From Nitrolancea sp040255925 (GTDB lineage Bacteria > Chloroflexota > Chloroflexia > Thermomicrobiales > Thermomicrobiaceae), in the NCBI GenBank assembly GCA_040255925.1, contig JBDZVX010000044.1, positions 1 through 19,799 of the forward strand: a stretch of DNA of 19,799 nucleotides. Direction: 5' to 3'. The position numbers were made by a program, and so were the translations under genes. The notes below the pieces were generated by a model. The model ran no database searches. It saw nothing but the letters and a program-made list of their open reading frames with translations, and had not been told where the DNA came from. Shown in pieces: positions 6,681-13,909 of this stretch (its first letter is position 1; each line of letters begins with the position of its first letter).

Positions 6681-7184
6681 GTGATATCGGTTTGGGTCAT
6701 TATTCGCTGGGTCCACCTGATGTCCGCCATTGCCTGGGTAGGCGGCATGCTCTTCATGGGCCTGATCCTTATCCCGGTAATGCGCAAGGCGCTTCCTTCA
6801 ATCGAGCGCACACTCCTGTTTGACAAGGTTGGGTACCGCTACGGGATGGTCTCCACCGTCGCGTTGCTCCTCCTGCTGGTGACCGGGTATCTCAATGGTG
6901 AGCATCGTCATGTTGATTGGGCGCATCTGACGGTCAGCCCATACGGGCAGATCCTGGCGCTGAAGCTCGTCCTGGTTGTGCTGGTCATCGGCGTAACATT
7001 CGTCCATTCGTTCGTCGGCCGCCGGATCACCGCAGTGACCGAGCAAGCGCGTGATCTTGGTGCGGCCGATGCGACGGTCGCCCAGAAACGCCGCCAACTC
7101 CAGACACTCTCGATCGTGCTCTCGGTCACCAATCTTTCGCTCAACCTTGTGGTAGTCCTGCTCGCGGCGGCGCTTGCCACTTGA
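6681..7184 (+). CDS. CopD-like integral membrane protein
   Basis: This 167-residue protein has four hydrophobic segments (about 5-32, 55-71, 90-112 and 142-166) and resembles the CopD/DUF2269-type membrane domain. The first segment reads IIRWVHLMSAIAWVGGMLFM, a pattern typical of these proteins, with a conserved His (H12) in the membrane; H109 in the third segment (FVHSFVG) is a second candidate. Such histidines may bind copper or haem; this is family knowledge, not shown here. The start is GTG at 6681, supported by the purine-rich GGAAAGGGG about nine bases upstream. No copper-binding partner such as CopC lies in the window, so a copper role is tentative. Confidence 0.65.
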   Translation: MISVWVIIRWVHLMSAIAWVGGMLFMGLILIPVMRKALPSIERTLLFDKVGYRYGMVSTVALLLLLVTGYLNGEHRHVDWAHLTVSPYGQILALKLVLVVLVIGVTFVHSFVGRRITAVTEQARDLGAADATVAQKRRQLQTLSIVLSVTNLSLNLVVVLLAAALAT

Positions 7185-7400
7185 GATTCCGATCGGGCAC
7201 AGCATCTGGAACGTGCTGGCACGTCTTCTCCGGTACGGTTACTCAGCGCCGGTGGATCGCCGGAGTCCTGATCATTCGTGCCGGACGGAACCGGGACCGG
7301 AACATCGCGCGTTCGCTGGATATGCTGGTTTGTGAGCTGGTCGCTGCCGGGTGCCGGATGCGCGTTGTCGCCCGTGGTATTGCCGATTGGAGGGCGCCGC

Positions 7401-8165
7401 ATGGCCTTGACTGGGAAAATCGCTCTGGTGACCGGGTCGAGCTCCGGAATTGGGAAGGCCATTGCCATCCGCCTGGCGCGAGAGGGCTGCGATGTCTGCG
7501 TAAACTACCACAGCAACCAGCAGGGCGGTGAAGATACCAAACAGCAGATAGAACAATTCGGGCGCAGGGCGATCGCCGTGCAGGCAAACGTTGGGAGGGC
7601 CGGCGAGGTCCGCGCGCTGGTGCAACGCTGTATCACCGATCTTGGTGGACTGGATATTATGGTGAACAACGCCGGGATCTCGATCCCGAATTCGATCCTG
7701 GACGTCACCGAGGCGCAATGGGACCTCGTCATCGAGGTGACGCTCAAAGGGGTCTTTCTCGGTCTCCAGGAAGCGGCCCGCCATATGGTGCGGCGCGGCT
7801 CGGGCCGGATCATCACGATCTCTTCGATTCACGAGGATGCCACGATGCCGGGGAATGCTCCCTACTGTGCGGCTAAAGGTGGAGTCCGGATGCTGACTCG
7901 CACAGCCGCCGTTGAGTTGGCGCCTTATGGCATCACCGTGAACAACGTCGCGCCGGGCGCCATCGCTACGCCGATCAACCAAAAGACGCTGGTGGACCCG
8001 GACGCGGTTGCCGCGCTGAAAGTGGAGATTCCCCTCGGCCGGCTCGGTGATCCCGAGGATGTCGCCGGGGTGGTAGCCTTCCTCGCCTCGGATGAAGCCG
8101 CGTACGTAACCGGTTCAACCTACGTCGTCGATGGAGGCATGATCCGTAAGCGTAGTCCGCTTTGA
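7401..8165 (+). CDS. Short-chain dehydrogenase, glucose 1-dehydrogenase-like
   Basis: This 254-residue classical SDR should be an NAD(P)-dependent oxidoreductase. The cofactor motif TGSSSGIG (11-18), NNAG (89-92) and catalytic S142, Y155 and K159 are all present. The block SSIHEDATMPGNAPYCAAKG and the ending NNVAPGAIATPIN, then YVTGSTYVVDGGM, match the glucose 1-dehydrogenase branch closely. The Asn of the catalytic tetrad, normally in VNLKG, is Thr114 here (VTLKG, codon ACG at 7740). GGAGGG lies seven bases before the ATG. The substrate cannot be assigned from sequence, because this branch also includes dehydrogenases for other sugars and alcohols. It stands alone, followed by a hairpin. Confidence 0.85.
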   Translation: MALTGKIALVTGSSSGIGKAIAIRLAREGCDVCVNYHSNQQGGEDTKQQIEQFGRRAIAVQANVGRAGEVRALVQRCITDLGGLDIMVNNAGISIPNSILDVTEAQWDLVIEVTLKGVFLGLQEAARHMVRRGSGRIITISSIHEDATMPGNAPYCAAKGGVRMLTRTAAVELAPYGITVNNVAPGAIATPINQKTLVDPDAVAALKVEIPLGRLGDPEDVAGVVAFLASDEAAYVTGSTYVVDGGMIRKRSPL

Positions 8166-8187
8166 TTCTGGGCATACCTCATCTCCC

Positions 8188-8227
8188 TTCCCCTGGCTGG
8201 GTCAGGCTGGTGAAGGGGAATTTCTTG
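8188..8227 (+). terminator. Probable terminator after the SDR gene
   Basis: TTCCCCT (8188-8194) pairs with AGGGGAA (8214-8220) and is followed by TTTCTTG. The loop is long (19 bases) but contains further short complementarity. It begins 23 bases after the stop codon. Confidence 0.5.
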
Positions 8228-8358
8228 CCCCGGTTGCCGCACCTATTGAAAAGGTTCCGGCTACACCAATGGCCAGTAAAACGCGGAAGGTTATCCGGAT
8301 TGCGTATCCTTAGGTGCTAACCGTATGAAATTCCCCCGGCACGGGGCGAAGGAGCGTC

Positions 8359-9642
8359 ATGGACGAACCGCGTAACGACGGCCACGCACCGACATCCACC
8401 CACCCGCAAACTCGCGCTTCGTTACTCACTCCGCGATTCATCATTGTGGCGATGCTGGCTATCTTCGTCGTCGGGCTGGGCCTTGGTGTCCTTGTCGACC
8501 AGACGCTTTCGCCCTTCGGACGAACGACCACGAAAAATGAGGCCAACATCCCGGAATCGGTGGATCAGGCCTGGTCCGTCATTCATCAGCACTACGTCGA
8601 TGAAGAGGCGATTGACGATCAAAAGATGGTGAGCGCCGCCATTAAAGGCATGCTCACCACGTTGGGCGATCAAGGGCATACGCGCTATTTGAATGCCGAG
8701 GAGGTGAAACAGAACCAGCAGAGTCTCTCCGGCAACTACGTGGGAGTGGGTATCCAGATCGAGCAGCGCGACAATAAGATCGTGGTTATCGCGCCGATTG
8801 ATGGCTCATCCGCCGAGCGGGCCGGTATCAAGCCGGGTGATATCCTGTCCAAGGTTAACGGAAAGAGTACGGATGGGCTCTCCATCGACGACGTTGTCCA
8901 GTCGGTGCGGGGACCGGAAGGGACAACCGTCGATCTCGTGTTCGACAGGCCCGGCCAGCCGGAACCGATCGCGGTGACTCTTGAGCGGACCAAGCTGGAC
9001 GTGAAATCCGTCCAGTGGGTCATGCTGCCCGATCAGATCGCCGATATCCGGATCAGCCAGTTCGCCCGCGGAACGAGCGACGAACTGACGGCAGCAATCC
9101 GTGACGCCCAGCAGGCGGGTGCCAAAGGGATCGTCCTCGATCTGCGAAGCGATCCCGGTGGGCTGCTGACTGAGGCAACCGGCACGGCCTCCCAGTTCCT
9201 CAAACCCGGCGAGCCGATCTTCATCTCCCAAGTCCGGAACGGCGACCGGACGACCCACCGTGCCGAAAGCGGGGATATTCGGACCGAGTTGCCGGTCGTG
9301 GTGCTGGTCGATCATGGGACCGCCTCCGCTGCCGAAATTGTCTCGGGTGCTCTTCAACACAACCAACGGGCAAAGGTCGTCGGCCAACCCACGTTCGGGA
9401 CCGGGACTGTTCTGCAGCAATACCCGCTCAGCGATGGATCGGCGATCCTGCTTGGAACCGAACTCTGGCTGACGCCGGGTGGTCAGGAGATTCGTGGTCA
9501 GGGCATCAAGCCGGATATCGAGGTAGCATTGCCGTCCGGTGTGGTGCCGTACTTCCCGTCCCGTGGCCATAATTCACCGGACGCGATTCAGCAGGATACC
9601 CAGCTCCAGCGCGCGCTCGACCTGCTGAAAGGAGCCGGATGA
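8359..9642 (+). CDS. Membrane-anchored S41 (CtpA-type) protease with altered dyad
   Basis: This 427-residue protein is a C-terminal processing protease homologue (family S41A) that would act outside the membrane on exported proteins. The order is a short cytoplasmic tail, one membrane anchor (about 27-47), the CtpA N-terminal helical region, a PDZ domain (about 118-205, including GVGIQIEQRDNKIVV) and the protease core. The nucleophile is S323 in HGTASAAEIVSGAL. The general-base Lys should lie 25 residues later, in a TFGKG motif; here it is TFGTG with Thr348 (ACC at 9400-9402). The enzyme may use another residue, have weak activity, or be a pseudoprotease. GAAGGAG precedes the ATG by four bases. 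A DUF309 gene follows 49 bases downstream and may be co-transcribed. Confidence 0.88.
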   Translation: MDEPRNDGHAPTSTHPQTRASLLTPRFIIVAMLAIFVVGLGLGVLVDQTLSPFGRTTTKNEANIPESVDQAWSVIHQHYVDEEAIDDQKMVSAAIKGMLTTLGDQGHTRYLNAEEVKQNQQSLSGNYVGVGIQIEQRDNKIVVIAPIDGSSAERAGIKPGDILSKVNGKSTDGLSIDDVVQSVRGPEGTTVDLVFDRPGQPEPIAVTLERTKLDVKSVQWVMLPDQIADIRISQFARGTSDELTAAIRDAQQAGAKGIVLDLRSDPGGLLTEATGTASQFLKPGEPIFISQVRNGDRTTHRAESGDIRTELPVVVLVDHGTASAAEIVSGALQHNQRAKVVGQPTFGTGTVLQQYPLSDGSAILLGTELWLTPGGQEIRGQGIKPDIEVALPSGVVPYFPSRGHNSPDAIQQDTQLQRALDLLKGAG

Positions 9643-9691
9643 TCGCTTCGTCTTGACGAGTTCGAGTGAGACCTGCAGGAGTGCGTCGACT

Positions 9692-10105
9692 ATGACCTAC
9701 TCGCGCTGTACCGATCCACCGCCGCCGGGATTACTGGCCGGCATCGAACTCTTTAATCAGCGCGAGTTTTTCGACTGTCACGAGATCCTGGAGGATATCT
9801 GGCGGGCGGATCGTGATCCCGTCCGGCTGCTCTACCAGGGTATCCTCCAGATCGGCGTGGGGTTCTATCACCTCGGAAATGGAAACTGGCGCGGCGCGGT
9901 AGCGCTCATGACCAGGGGCATCGATAAGGTTGAGTGCTTCGGCACGCATTGCATGGGTGTCGAGACCGCTAAGCTCGTTGATGAGTCCCGGCTCTGCCTT
10001 TCCCTGTTGCACCGGCTCGGACCGGAGCGAATCGGCGAATTCGACTGGTCGCTGGTCCCGGTCATCGTTGTTCAGCGCGGTGCCGGTGATCCTGAATCCC
10101 GATAA
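9692..10105 (+). CDS. DUF309 domain protein
   Basis: This 137-residue protein matches DUF309, a small all-helical family of unknown function found widely in Firmicutes, cyanobacteria, Deinococcus-Thermus and Chloroflexota. The family signature is clear: FNQREFFDCHEILEDIW (21-37), then RLLYQGILQIGVGFYHLGNGN (45-65) and GAVALMTRGIDKV. The conserved Glu, His and Asp residues in the first motif look like a possible ligand or metal site; this is inference. The ATG at 9692 is chosen because AGGAG lies upstream; an in-frame TTG at 9653 would add an unrelated tail. A strong hairpin follows about 50 bases after the stop. Confidence 0.8.
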   Translation: MTYSRCTDPPPPGLLAGIELFNQREFFDCHEILEDIWRADRDPVRLLYQGILQIGVGFYHLGNGNWRGAVALMTRGIDKVECFGTHCMGVETAKLVDESRLCLSLLHRLGPERIGEFDWSLVPVIVVQRGAGDPESR

Positions 10106-10158
10106 CCGTCTATCCTAACCGTATCGGCCAATCGAACCCAATCGCAATGCACCTTTGG

Positions 10159-10180
10159 AGCCCGCTCACCCAAGCGGGCT
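10159..10180 (+). terminator. Hairpin after the DUF309 gene
   Basis: AGCCCGCT (10159-10166) and AGCGGGCT (10173-10180) form a perfect 8-bp GC-rich stem with a six-base loop. No long T run follows, so termination is likely but not certain. Confidence 0.55.
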
Positions 10181-10229
10181 TCGGCATATATCCGGACGAA
10201 GGGCGGATGCCGAATCAATCCTTTGGGCC

Positions 10230-10257
10230 TTGACATCGCGCGCTCTGTACGTACAAT
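10230..10257 (+). promoter_or_regulatory. Near-consensus sigma-70-type promoter
   Basis: A perfect -35 TTGACA (10230-10235), a 16-base spacer and TACAAT (10252-10257) form the best promoter in the window. It points at the small ORF starting at 10302, giving a leader of about 40 bases. Its -10 is overlapped by the first TGTACGTACA palindrome. Confidence 0.7.
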
Positions 10258-10281
10258 AAGGGTATTCATCTGTACGTACAG
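10246..10281. promoter_or_regulatory. Two identical palindromic operators
   Basis: TGTACGTACA occurs at 10246-10255 and again at 10271-10280, with centres 25 bases apart. Each is preceded by TC, and the second extends to the 12-bp palindrome CTGTACGTACAG. The first covers the start of the -10 box; the second lies just after the expected transcription start. This layout fits a dimeric repressor blocking initiation. The cognate regulator is not identified in the window. Confidence 0.65.
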
Positions 10282-10301
10282 TGTTAACGGCAGGAGGTCG
10301 G

Positions 10302-10532
10302 ATGCGAAGATCGCGATGGCACTCAGAGCGGTTTCGTGGCTCCACCCGTTGTCGCTCAAACGGTTGCCCCGGTAAGCACCGCCACGTTCGTCGCTACACG
10401 CGCGAATTGCTGATCGATGCCCAGCGCCCAACCTTTTCCGACTTCGCGATTGACTTGACGGTCGGGCCGGACACAGTGCTTACGCTCACCCGGCGGATTG
10501 GACGCGTCAATCCAAGGCGCTGGAGCAGCTAA
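10302..10532 (+). CDS. Small basic protein, possible TetR remnant
   Basis: This 76-residue ORF has a good start: AGGAGG four bases before ATG 10302, under a strong promoter with two operators. The product is Arg-rich, with two Cys in TRCRSNGCPGKH. I recognise no intact family. Residues 33-54 (TRELLIDAQRPTFSDF followed by AIDLTV) resemble the first helix of a TetR DNA-binding domain (TRExLLDAAxxLFxxxGxxxxTV), and palindromic operators over its own promoter would suit an autoregulated TetR gene. The rest of a TetR protein is missing, and no other frame supplies it. It is either a decayed regulator or an uncharacterised small protein. Confidence 0.45.
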   Translation: MRRSRWHSERFRGSTRCRSNGCPGKHRHVRRYTRELLIDAQRPTFSDFAIDLTVGPDTVLTLTRRIGRVNPRRWSS

Positions 10533-10567
10533 CTCCTTGATTATCTCTTCCCTCCCTCCCTGTACCC

Positions 10568-10588
10568 GGGGCCGTCATCGACGGCCCC
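10568..10588 (+). terminator. GC-rich hairpin after the small regulated ORF
   Basis: GGGGCCGTC and GACGGCCCC form a perfect 9-bp stem with loop ATC, about 35 bases after the stop codon at 10532. No T run follows, so its role as a terminator is probable at best. Confidence 0.5.
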
Positions 10589-10768
10589 ACATCATGCTGC
10601 CAGGAATCCACCCGATCTGGACGTGAACCGGCGTGGCGAACGCCGTCTGCCCCGCAGTGGGCTCATGCCGCCGTTTAGCCCGCTCCGGCGTCGTGGTAAA
10701 CTTCCTCGATTGGGGTGTCGCCAATCAATCATGTGGGTACTGTCCGGGACAAGGCGCGGGGAACGAAC

Positions 10769-11518
10769 ATGCAGATGAATTTGAAACAGCCGGATCAACT
10801 GAACAAGATGCGCGAGGCCGGGAAGATCGTCGCCGAGACGCTCCTGTTGCTTCAAGAAGCGGTCCGGCCCGGGATCACGACGGCCGAGCTGGACCGGATC
10901 GCCGAGGAGAACATCCGGCGGCATGGAGCTACCCCTTCGTTTAAAGGGTACCGCGGTTTCCCGGCGACGATTTGTGCGTCCATCAATCACGAGGTCGTGC
11001 ATGGTATACCCGGCCACCGAGCGCTGGCCGAAGGAGATATCATCGGGATCGATATCGGCGCGCGCTATCGTGGCTACCATGGCGACGCGACGATCACCCT
11101 TCCCGTAGGCCAGATTAGCCCGGAGGTAGAGCGCCTGCTGGCGGTCTGCCGGGAGTCGCTCGATATCGGCATCGATCGGGCACGGGCCGGGAACCGCCTG
11201 ACGGATATTTCGGCGGCTATCCAATCGCACGTTGAACACGCAGGATTTTCGGTGGTCCGCGACTTATACGGCCACGGGATCGGGCGCGCCTTGCATGAGG
11301 AGCCGATGCTGCCGCATTACGGGCTGCCGGGCCGGGGGCCGGTGCTCCGCCCAGGCTTGGTGCTGACAATCGAGCCGATGATCGCGGCTGGGTCGCCGGT
11401 CACCAAGACCCTCAATGATGACTGGACAATCGTTACCGTCGATGGCAGCCTCTCGGCTCAGTTCGAGCACACCGTGGCGATCACCGCGAACGGTCCCGAG
11501 GTCTTCACTCAACTGTAG
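10769..11518 (+). CDS. map: Methionine aminopeptidase, type I
   Basis: The 249-residue enzyme removes the initiator methionine from new proteins. All residues of the dinuclear metal site and the key His residues are visible: H78, D95, D106, H169, E202 and E233. Their spacing is almost identical to that of the E. coli enzyme (H79, D97, D108, H171, E204, E235). Signature segments include GYRGFPATICASIN, IDIGARYRGYHGDAT, YGHGIGRALHEEP and LTIEPM. There is no N-terminal zinc-finger extension, as expected for the short bacterial form. The ATG at 10769 has GGGGA six bases upstream; a second ATG two codons later is possible. The gene stands alone here and not in the ribosomal-protein operon where map often sits. 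Confidence 0.95.
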   Translation: MQMNLKQPDQLNKMREAGKIVAETLLLLQEAVRPGITTAELDRIAEENIRRHGATPSFKGYRGFPATICASINHEVVHGIPGHRALAEGDIIGIDIGARYRGYHGDATITLPVGQISPEVERLLAVCRESLDIGIDRARAGNRLTDISAAIQSHVEHAGFSVVRDLYGHGIGRALHEEPMLPHYGLPGRGPVLRPGLVLTIEPMIAAGSPVTKTLNDDWTIVTVDGSLSAQFEHTVAITANGPEVFTQL

Positions 11519-11623
11519 GCGGAAGTTTGAGTCTTCGCTCAGGCGCCGTATCCCGGATCCCCGATCTCCTGAACCGATCTTCGATAACGGGCCAGGTCTG
11601 AGGGATCTTCTGAGGTTTGTTCC

Positions 11624-12613
11624 ATGCAGGCAATGGTTCTTAATTCGCCAGGCCAGCCGTTGTTTCTCACCGAGCGAGCGCTGCCGGCTCCCGGCCCGGA
11701 TGAGGTTTTGATCCGGGTGCATGCTTGCGGCGTTTGCCGTACCGATTTGCACGTCGTCGATGGCGAGTTGACGCGCCCGAAGCTTCCACTGATCCCGGGC
11801 CATGAAATTGTGGGAACGGTGGAAGCACGTGGTGACCGTGTGGAGCGGTTCTCGATCGGCGACCGGGTGGGCGTTCCCTGGCTCGGATGGACCTGCGGAC
11901 GCTGCGCCTATTGCCTGGCCGGGCGGGAGAACCTGTGCGACAATGCGCGGTTCACCGGCTATGACATCGATGGTGGGTACGTGGAGTATACGGTCGCGGA
12001 CGAGCGCTACTGCTTCGCTATCCCTTCCGGTTTTCCCGACCTCCAGGCGGCGCCGCTCTTCTGCGCCGGGCTGATCGGCTATCGTGCGCTGCGAATGGCT
12101 GGCGATGCCGGACGTCTCGGGTTGTATGGTTTCGGAGCCGCCGCGCACATTCTGGCGCAGGTTGCGCGCTACCAGGGGCGGCGTGTCTTCGCCTTCACCC
12201 GGCCGGGAGACCTTGAAGGGCAGCAGTTCGCCCGTGAGTTAGGCGCGAGCTGGGCAGGTGGGTCCGATCAATCATCGCCGGAGGAATTGGATGCCGCGAT
12301 TATATTTGCTCCAGTCGGAGGGCTGATCCCAACCGCCCTGCGAGTGGTCCGGAAAGGCGGCGTCGTGATCTCGGCGGGAATCCATATGAGCGATATTCCC
12401 TCTTTTCCCTACGAGATACTCTGGGGTGAGCGTGCCGTGCGATCGGTCGCGAACCTCACGCGCCACGATGGCGAAGACTTCCTGCACCTGGCCGCGGAGA
12501 TCCCGGTTCACACGGAAGTGGAGCCGTTCCCTCTCAGTTCCGCGAATGAGGCGCTCGATGCCCTGCGCGGCGGCAGGATCCGCGGTGCGGCCGTGCTGGT
12601 TACCGGGAGGTAG
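11624..12613 (+). CDS. Zinc-dependent alcohol dehydrogenase family protein
   Basis: This 329-residue medium-chain dehydrogenase should oxidise an alcohol or reduce an aldehyde with NAD(P). Catalytic-zinc ligands are C38 (in ACGVCRTDLH), H60-E61 and C147; the four structural-zinc cysteines are C91, C94, C97 and C105 (CGRCAYCLAGRENLC). The nucleotide-binding domain begins at GLYGFGAAAH (166-175). The overall pattern, with a short second domain and FAPVGGLIPTALRVVRKGG, fits the AdhA-like branch of zinc alcohol dehydrogenases. The ATG at 11624 has only a weak GAGG upstream. It is convergent with the carboxylate-amine ligase gene, and a hairpin overlaps its stop codon. Confidence 0.88.
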   Translation: MQAMVLNSPGQPLFLTERALPAPGPDEVLIRVHACGVCRTDLHVVDGELTRPKLPLIPGHEIVGTVEARGDRVERFSIGDRVGVPWLGWTCGRCAYCLAGRENLCDNARFTGYDIDGGYVEYTVADERYCFAIPSGFPDLQAAPLFCAGLIGYRALRMAGDAGRLGLYGFGAAAHILAQVARYQGRRVFAFTRPGDLEGQQFARELGASWAGGSDQSSPEELDAAIIFAPVGGLIPTALRVVRKGGVVISAGIHMSDIPSFPYEILWGERAVRSVANLTRHDGEDFLHLAAEIPVHTEVEPFPLSSANEALDALRGGRIRGAAVLVTGR

Positions 12614-12628
12614 GGGAGCGGGCTCCCC
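12613..12628. terminator. Hairpin between convergent genes
   Basis: GGGGAG-CGGG-CTCCCC makes a 6-bp GC stem with a four-base loop, starting at the last base of the alcohol dehydrogenase stop codon and ending 11 bases before the end of the facing gene. It could serve both strands, but no T run is seen. Confidence 0.4.
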
Positions 12629-12639
12629 CTCGGCTGGAA

Positions 12640-13761
12640 TCAGAGCACCGCGACTCCGCTCGCGGTCTCCTGAATCATCAGATCAACAACTGATGTCAAG
12701 CATCCTGACTGTTGGAATGCGGCGCGCTGCCGTGTCGCTCCGTTCCCTCGTCGAACCGTCTCTCGCGCGATAGCAGCCACCTCGTACCAATCGCCGAAGG
12801 CTTCGAGTGCCGGCCGTGTGAATTCGAGCAGGCGTTCGATCATCGCGCCGGCCGGGATCGAGCGTTCAGCGCCGACTTCGATCAGGTCGCTATCCAGCCC
12901 GAAACGCGCCGCCCGCCAGTGCGCCGAGCGTAACAGTTCCGTGCGCGCAGCGGGAAACGGTGCTTCCCGCAGGGCCTGCTCATAGCAGGCGAGGACGAGC
13001 GCCCGCGCCAGCCCGGCGGCCATCACCACTTCATCTACCGTCATACAGGCATCCATGATCCGGAACTCGATCGTCGGGTAGCGTGCCGGCAGCCGGAGAT
13101 CCCAGTAGAGATTGCTGCCATCCTGAACGCTGCCGGTCGCGACCATGGTCCGGACTAGCGCGTCGAACTCGGCGCGGGACTGAAACAGGTTCGGCGGTCC
13201 GGCGGTGGGCCAGTAGAGCCACATTCCATACCGGTGGCTCGCGTACCCGGTGTCGATCCCTTGCCAGTACGGCGAGTTCGCGGACAGCGCCAGTAACGGC
13301 GCGAGCCATATCCGGGCGCGATTCAGTACCTGGATCGCCATGTCGCGATCGTTTATGCACACGTGAACGTGACACCCGAACATGACCGATTCTCTCGCGA
13401 GATATTGATATTTCCGCGCGATCTCCTCGTATCGCGGCTTCGGTGTGATCTCCTGGGCCCGCCAGGAGGAGAAGGGATGGGTTCCCGCCGAGGCGATCCG
13501 GCAGTCATGCCGCTCGGCGGAGCGCATCACCAGGCGACGCAGACGGGTGACTTCCGCCCGGAGTTCTGATAGCGAGCGGCAGACGGGTGTGACCGTCTCC
13601 AACATCGAGAGGTGAAGCTCCGACCGGACCTCGTCGCCGAGCGATGGCGTCAAATCGGCTAGGATGCGTTCGGCCTGTGAGTCCAGTTCACGGGTTACGG
13701 GGTTTATGATCTGAAGTTCTTCTTCCACCCCGAGAGTGAATAGTTCCGCCTGGGGTACCAT
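12640..13761 (-). CDS. Carboxylate-amine ligase, YbdK / GCS2 family
   Basis: This 373-residue protein belongs to glutamate-cysteine ligase family 2 (YbdK type; E. coli YbdK has 372 residues). These ATP-dependent enzymes join an amine to a carboxylate; YbdK shows weak glutamate-cysteine ligase activity and the true substrate is often unknown. Seen here are the N-terminal LGVEEELQIINP, the His motif FGCHVHVCI, PTIEFRIMD, and the C-terminal GNGATRQRAAF. The ATG at 13761 is chosen because AAAGGAG lies nine bases upstream and it gives the family length; a GTG at 13803 is less likely. It is the last of three minus-strand genes, 148 bases after the sulfotransferase. A role in glutathione synthesis should not be assumed. 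Confidence 0.88.
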   Translation of the reverse strand: MVPQAELFTLGVEEELQIINPVTRELDSQAERILADLTPSLGDEVRSELHLSMLETVTPVCRSLSELRAEVTRLRRLVMRSAERHDCRIASAGTHPFSSWRAQEITPKPRYEEIARKYQYLARESVMFGCHVHVCINDRDMAIQVLNRARIWLAPLLALSANSPYWQGIDTGYASHRYGMWLYWPTAGPPNLFQSRAEFDALVRTMVATGSVQDGSNLYWDLRLPARYPTIEFRIMDACMTVDEVVMAAGLARALVLACYEQALREAPFPAARTELLRSAHWRAARFGLDSDLIEVGAERSIPAGAMIERLLEFTRPALEAFGDWYEVAAIARETVRRGNGATRQRAAFQQSGCLTSVVDLMIQETASGVAVL

Positions 13762-13909
13762 ACCAGGCATCTCCTTTACTGGAACGTTTTGATCGCTTGA
13801 CACCGGCGAATAGACATAACAGCATTGCGAATCGCCAGCGACCTGCCAAGCGAAGCGCGAGAATTGCCGGATGGTCTTCGTTTGAACGCGAGCGTTCTCA
13901 TCGTTTGTC

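Noticed and set aside
6255..6716. 153-residue minus-strand ORF in the long gap
   Set aside because: No ribosome binding site, Pro/Arg/His-rich composition and no motif; probably chance openness.
11264..12148. 294-residue minus-strand ORF
   Set aside because: It lies opposite methionine aminopeptidase and alcohol dehydrogenase, both with complete active sites; it is a mirror frame of GC-rich coding DNA.
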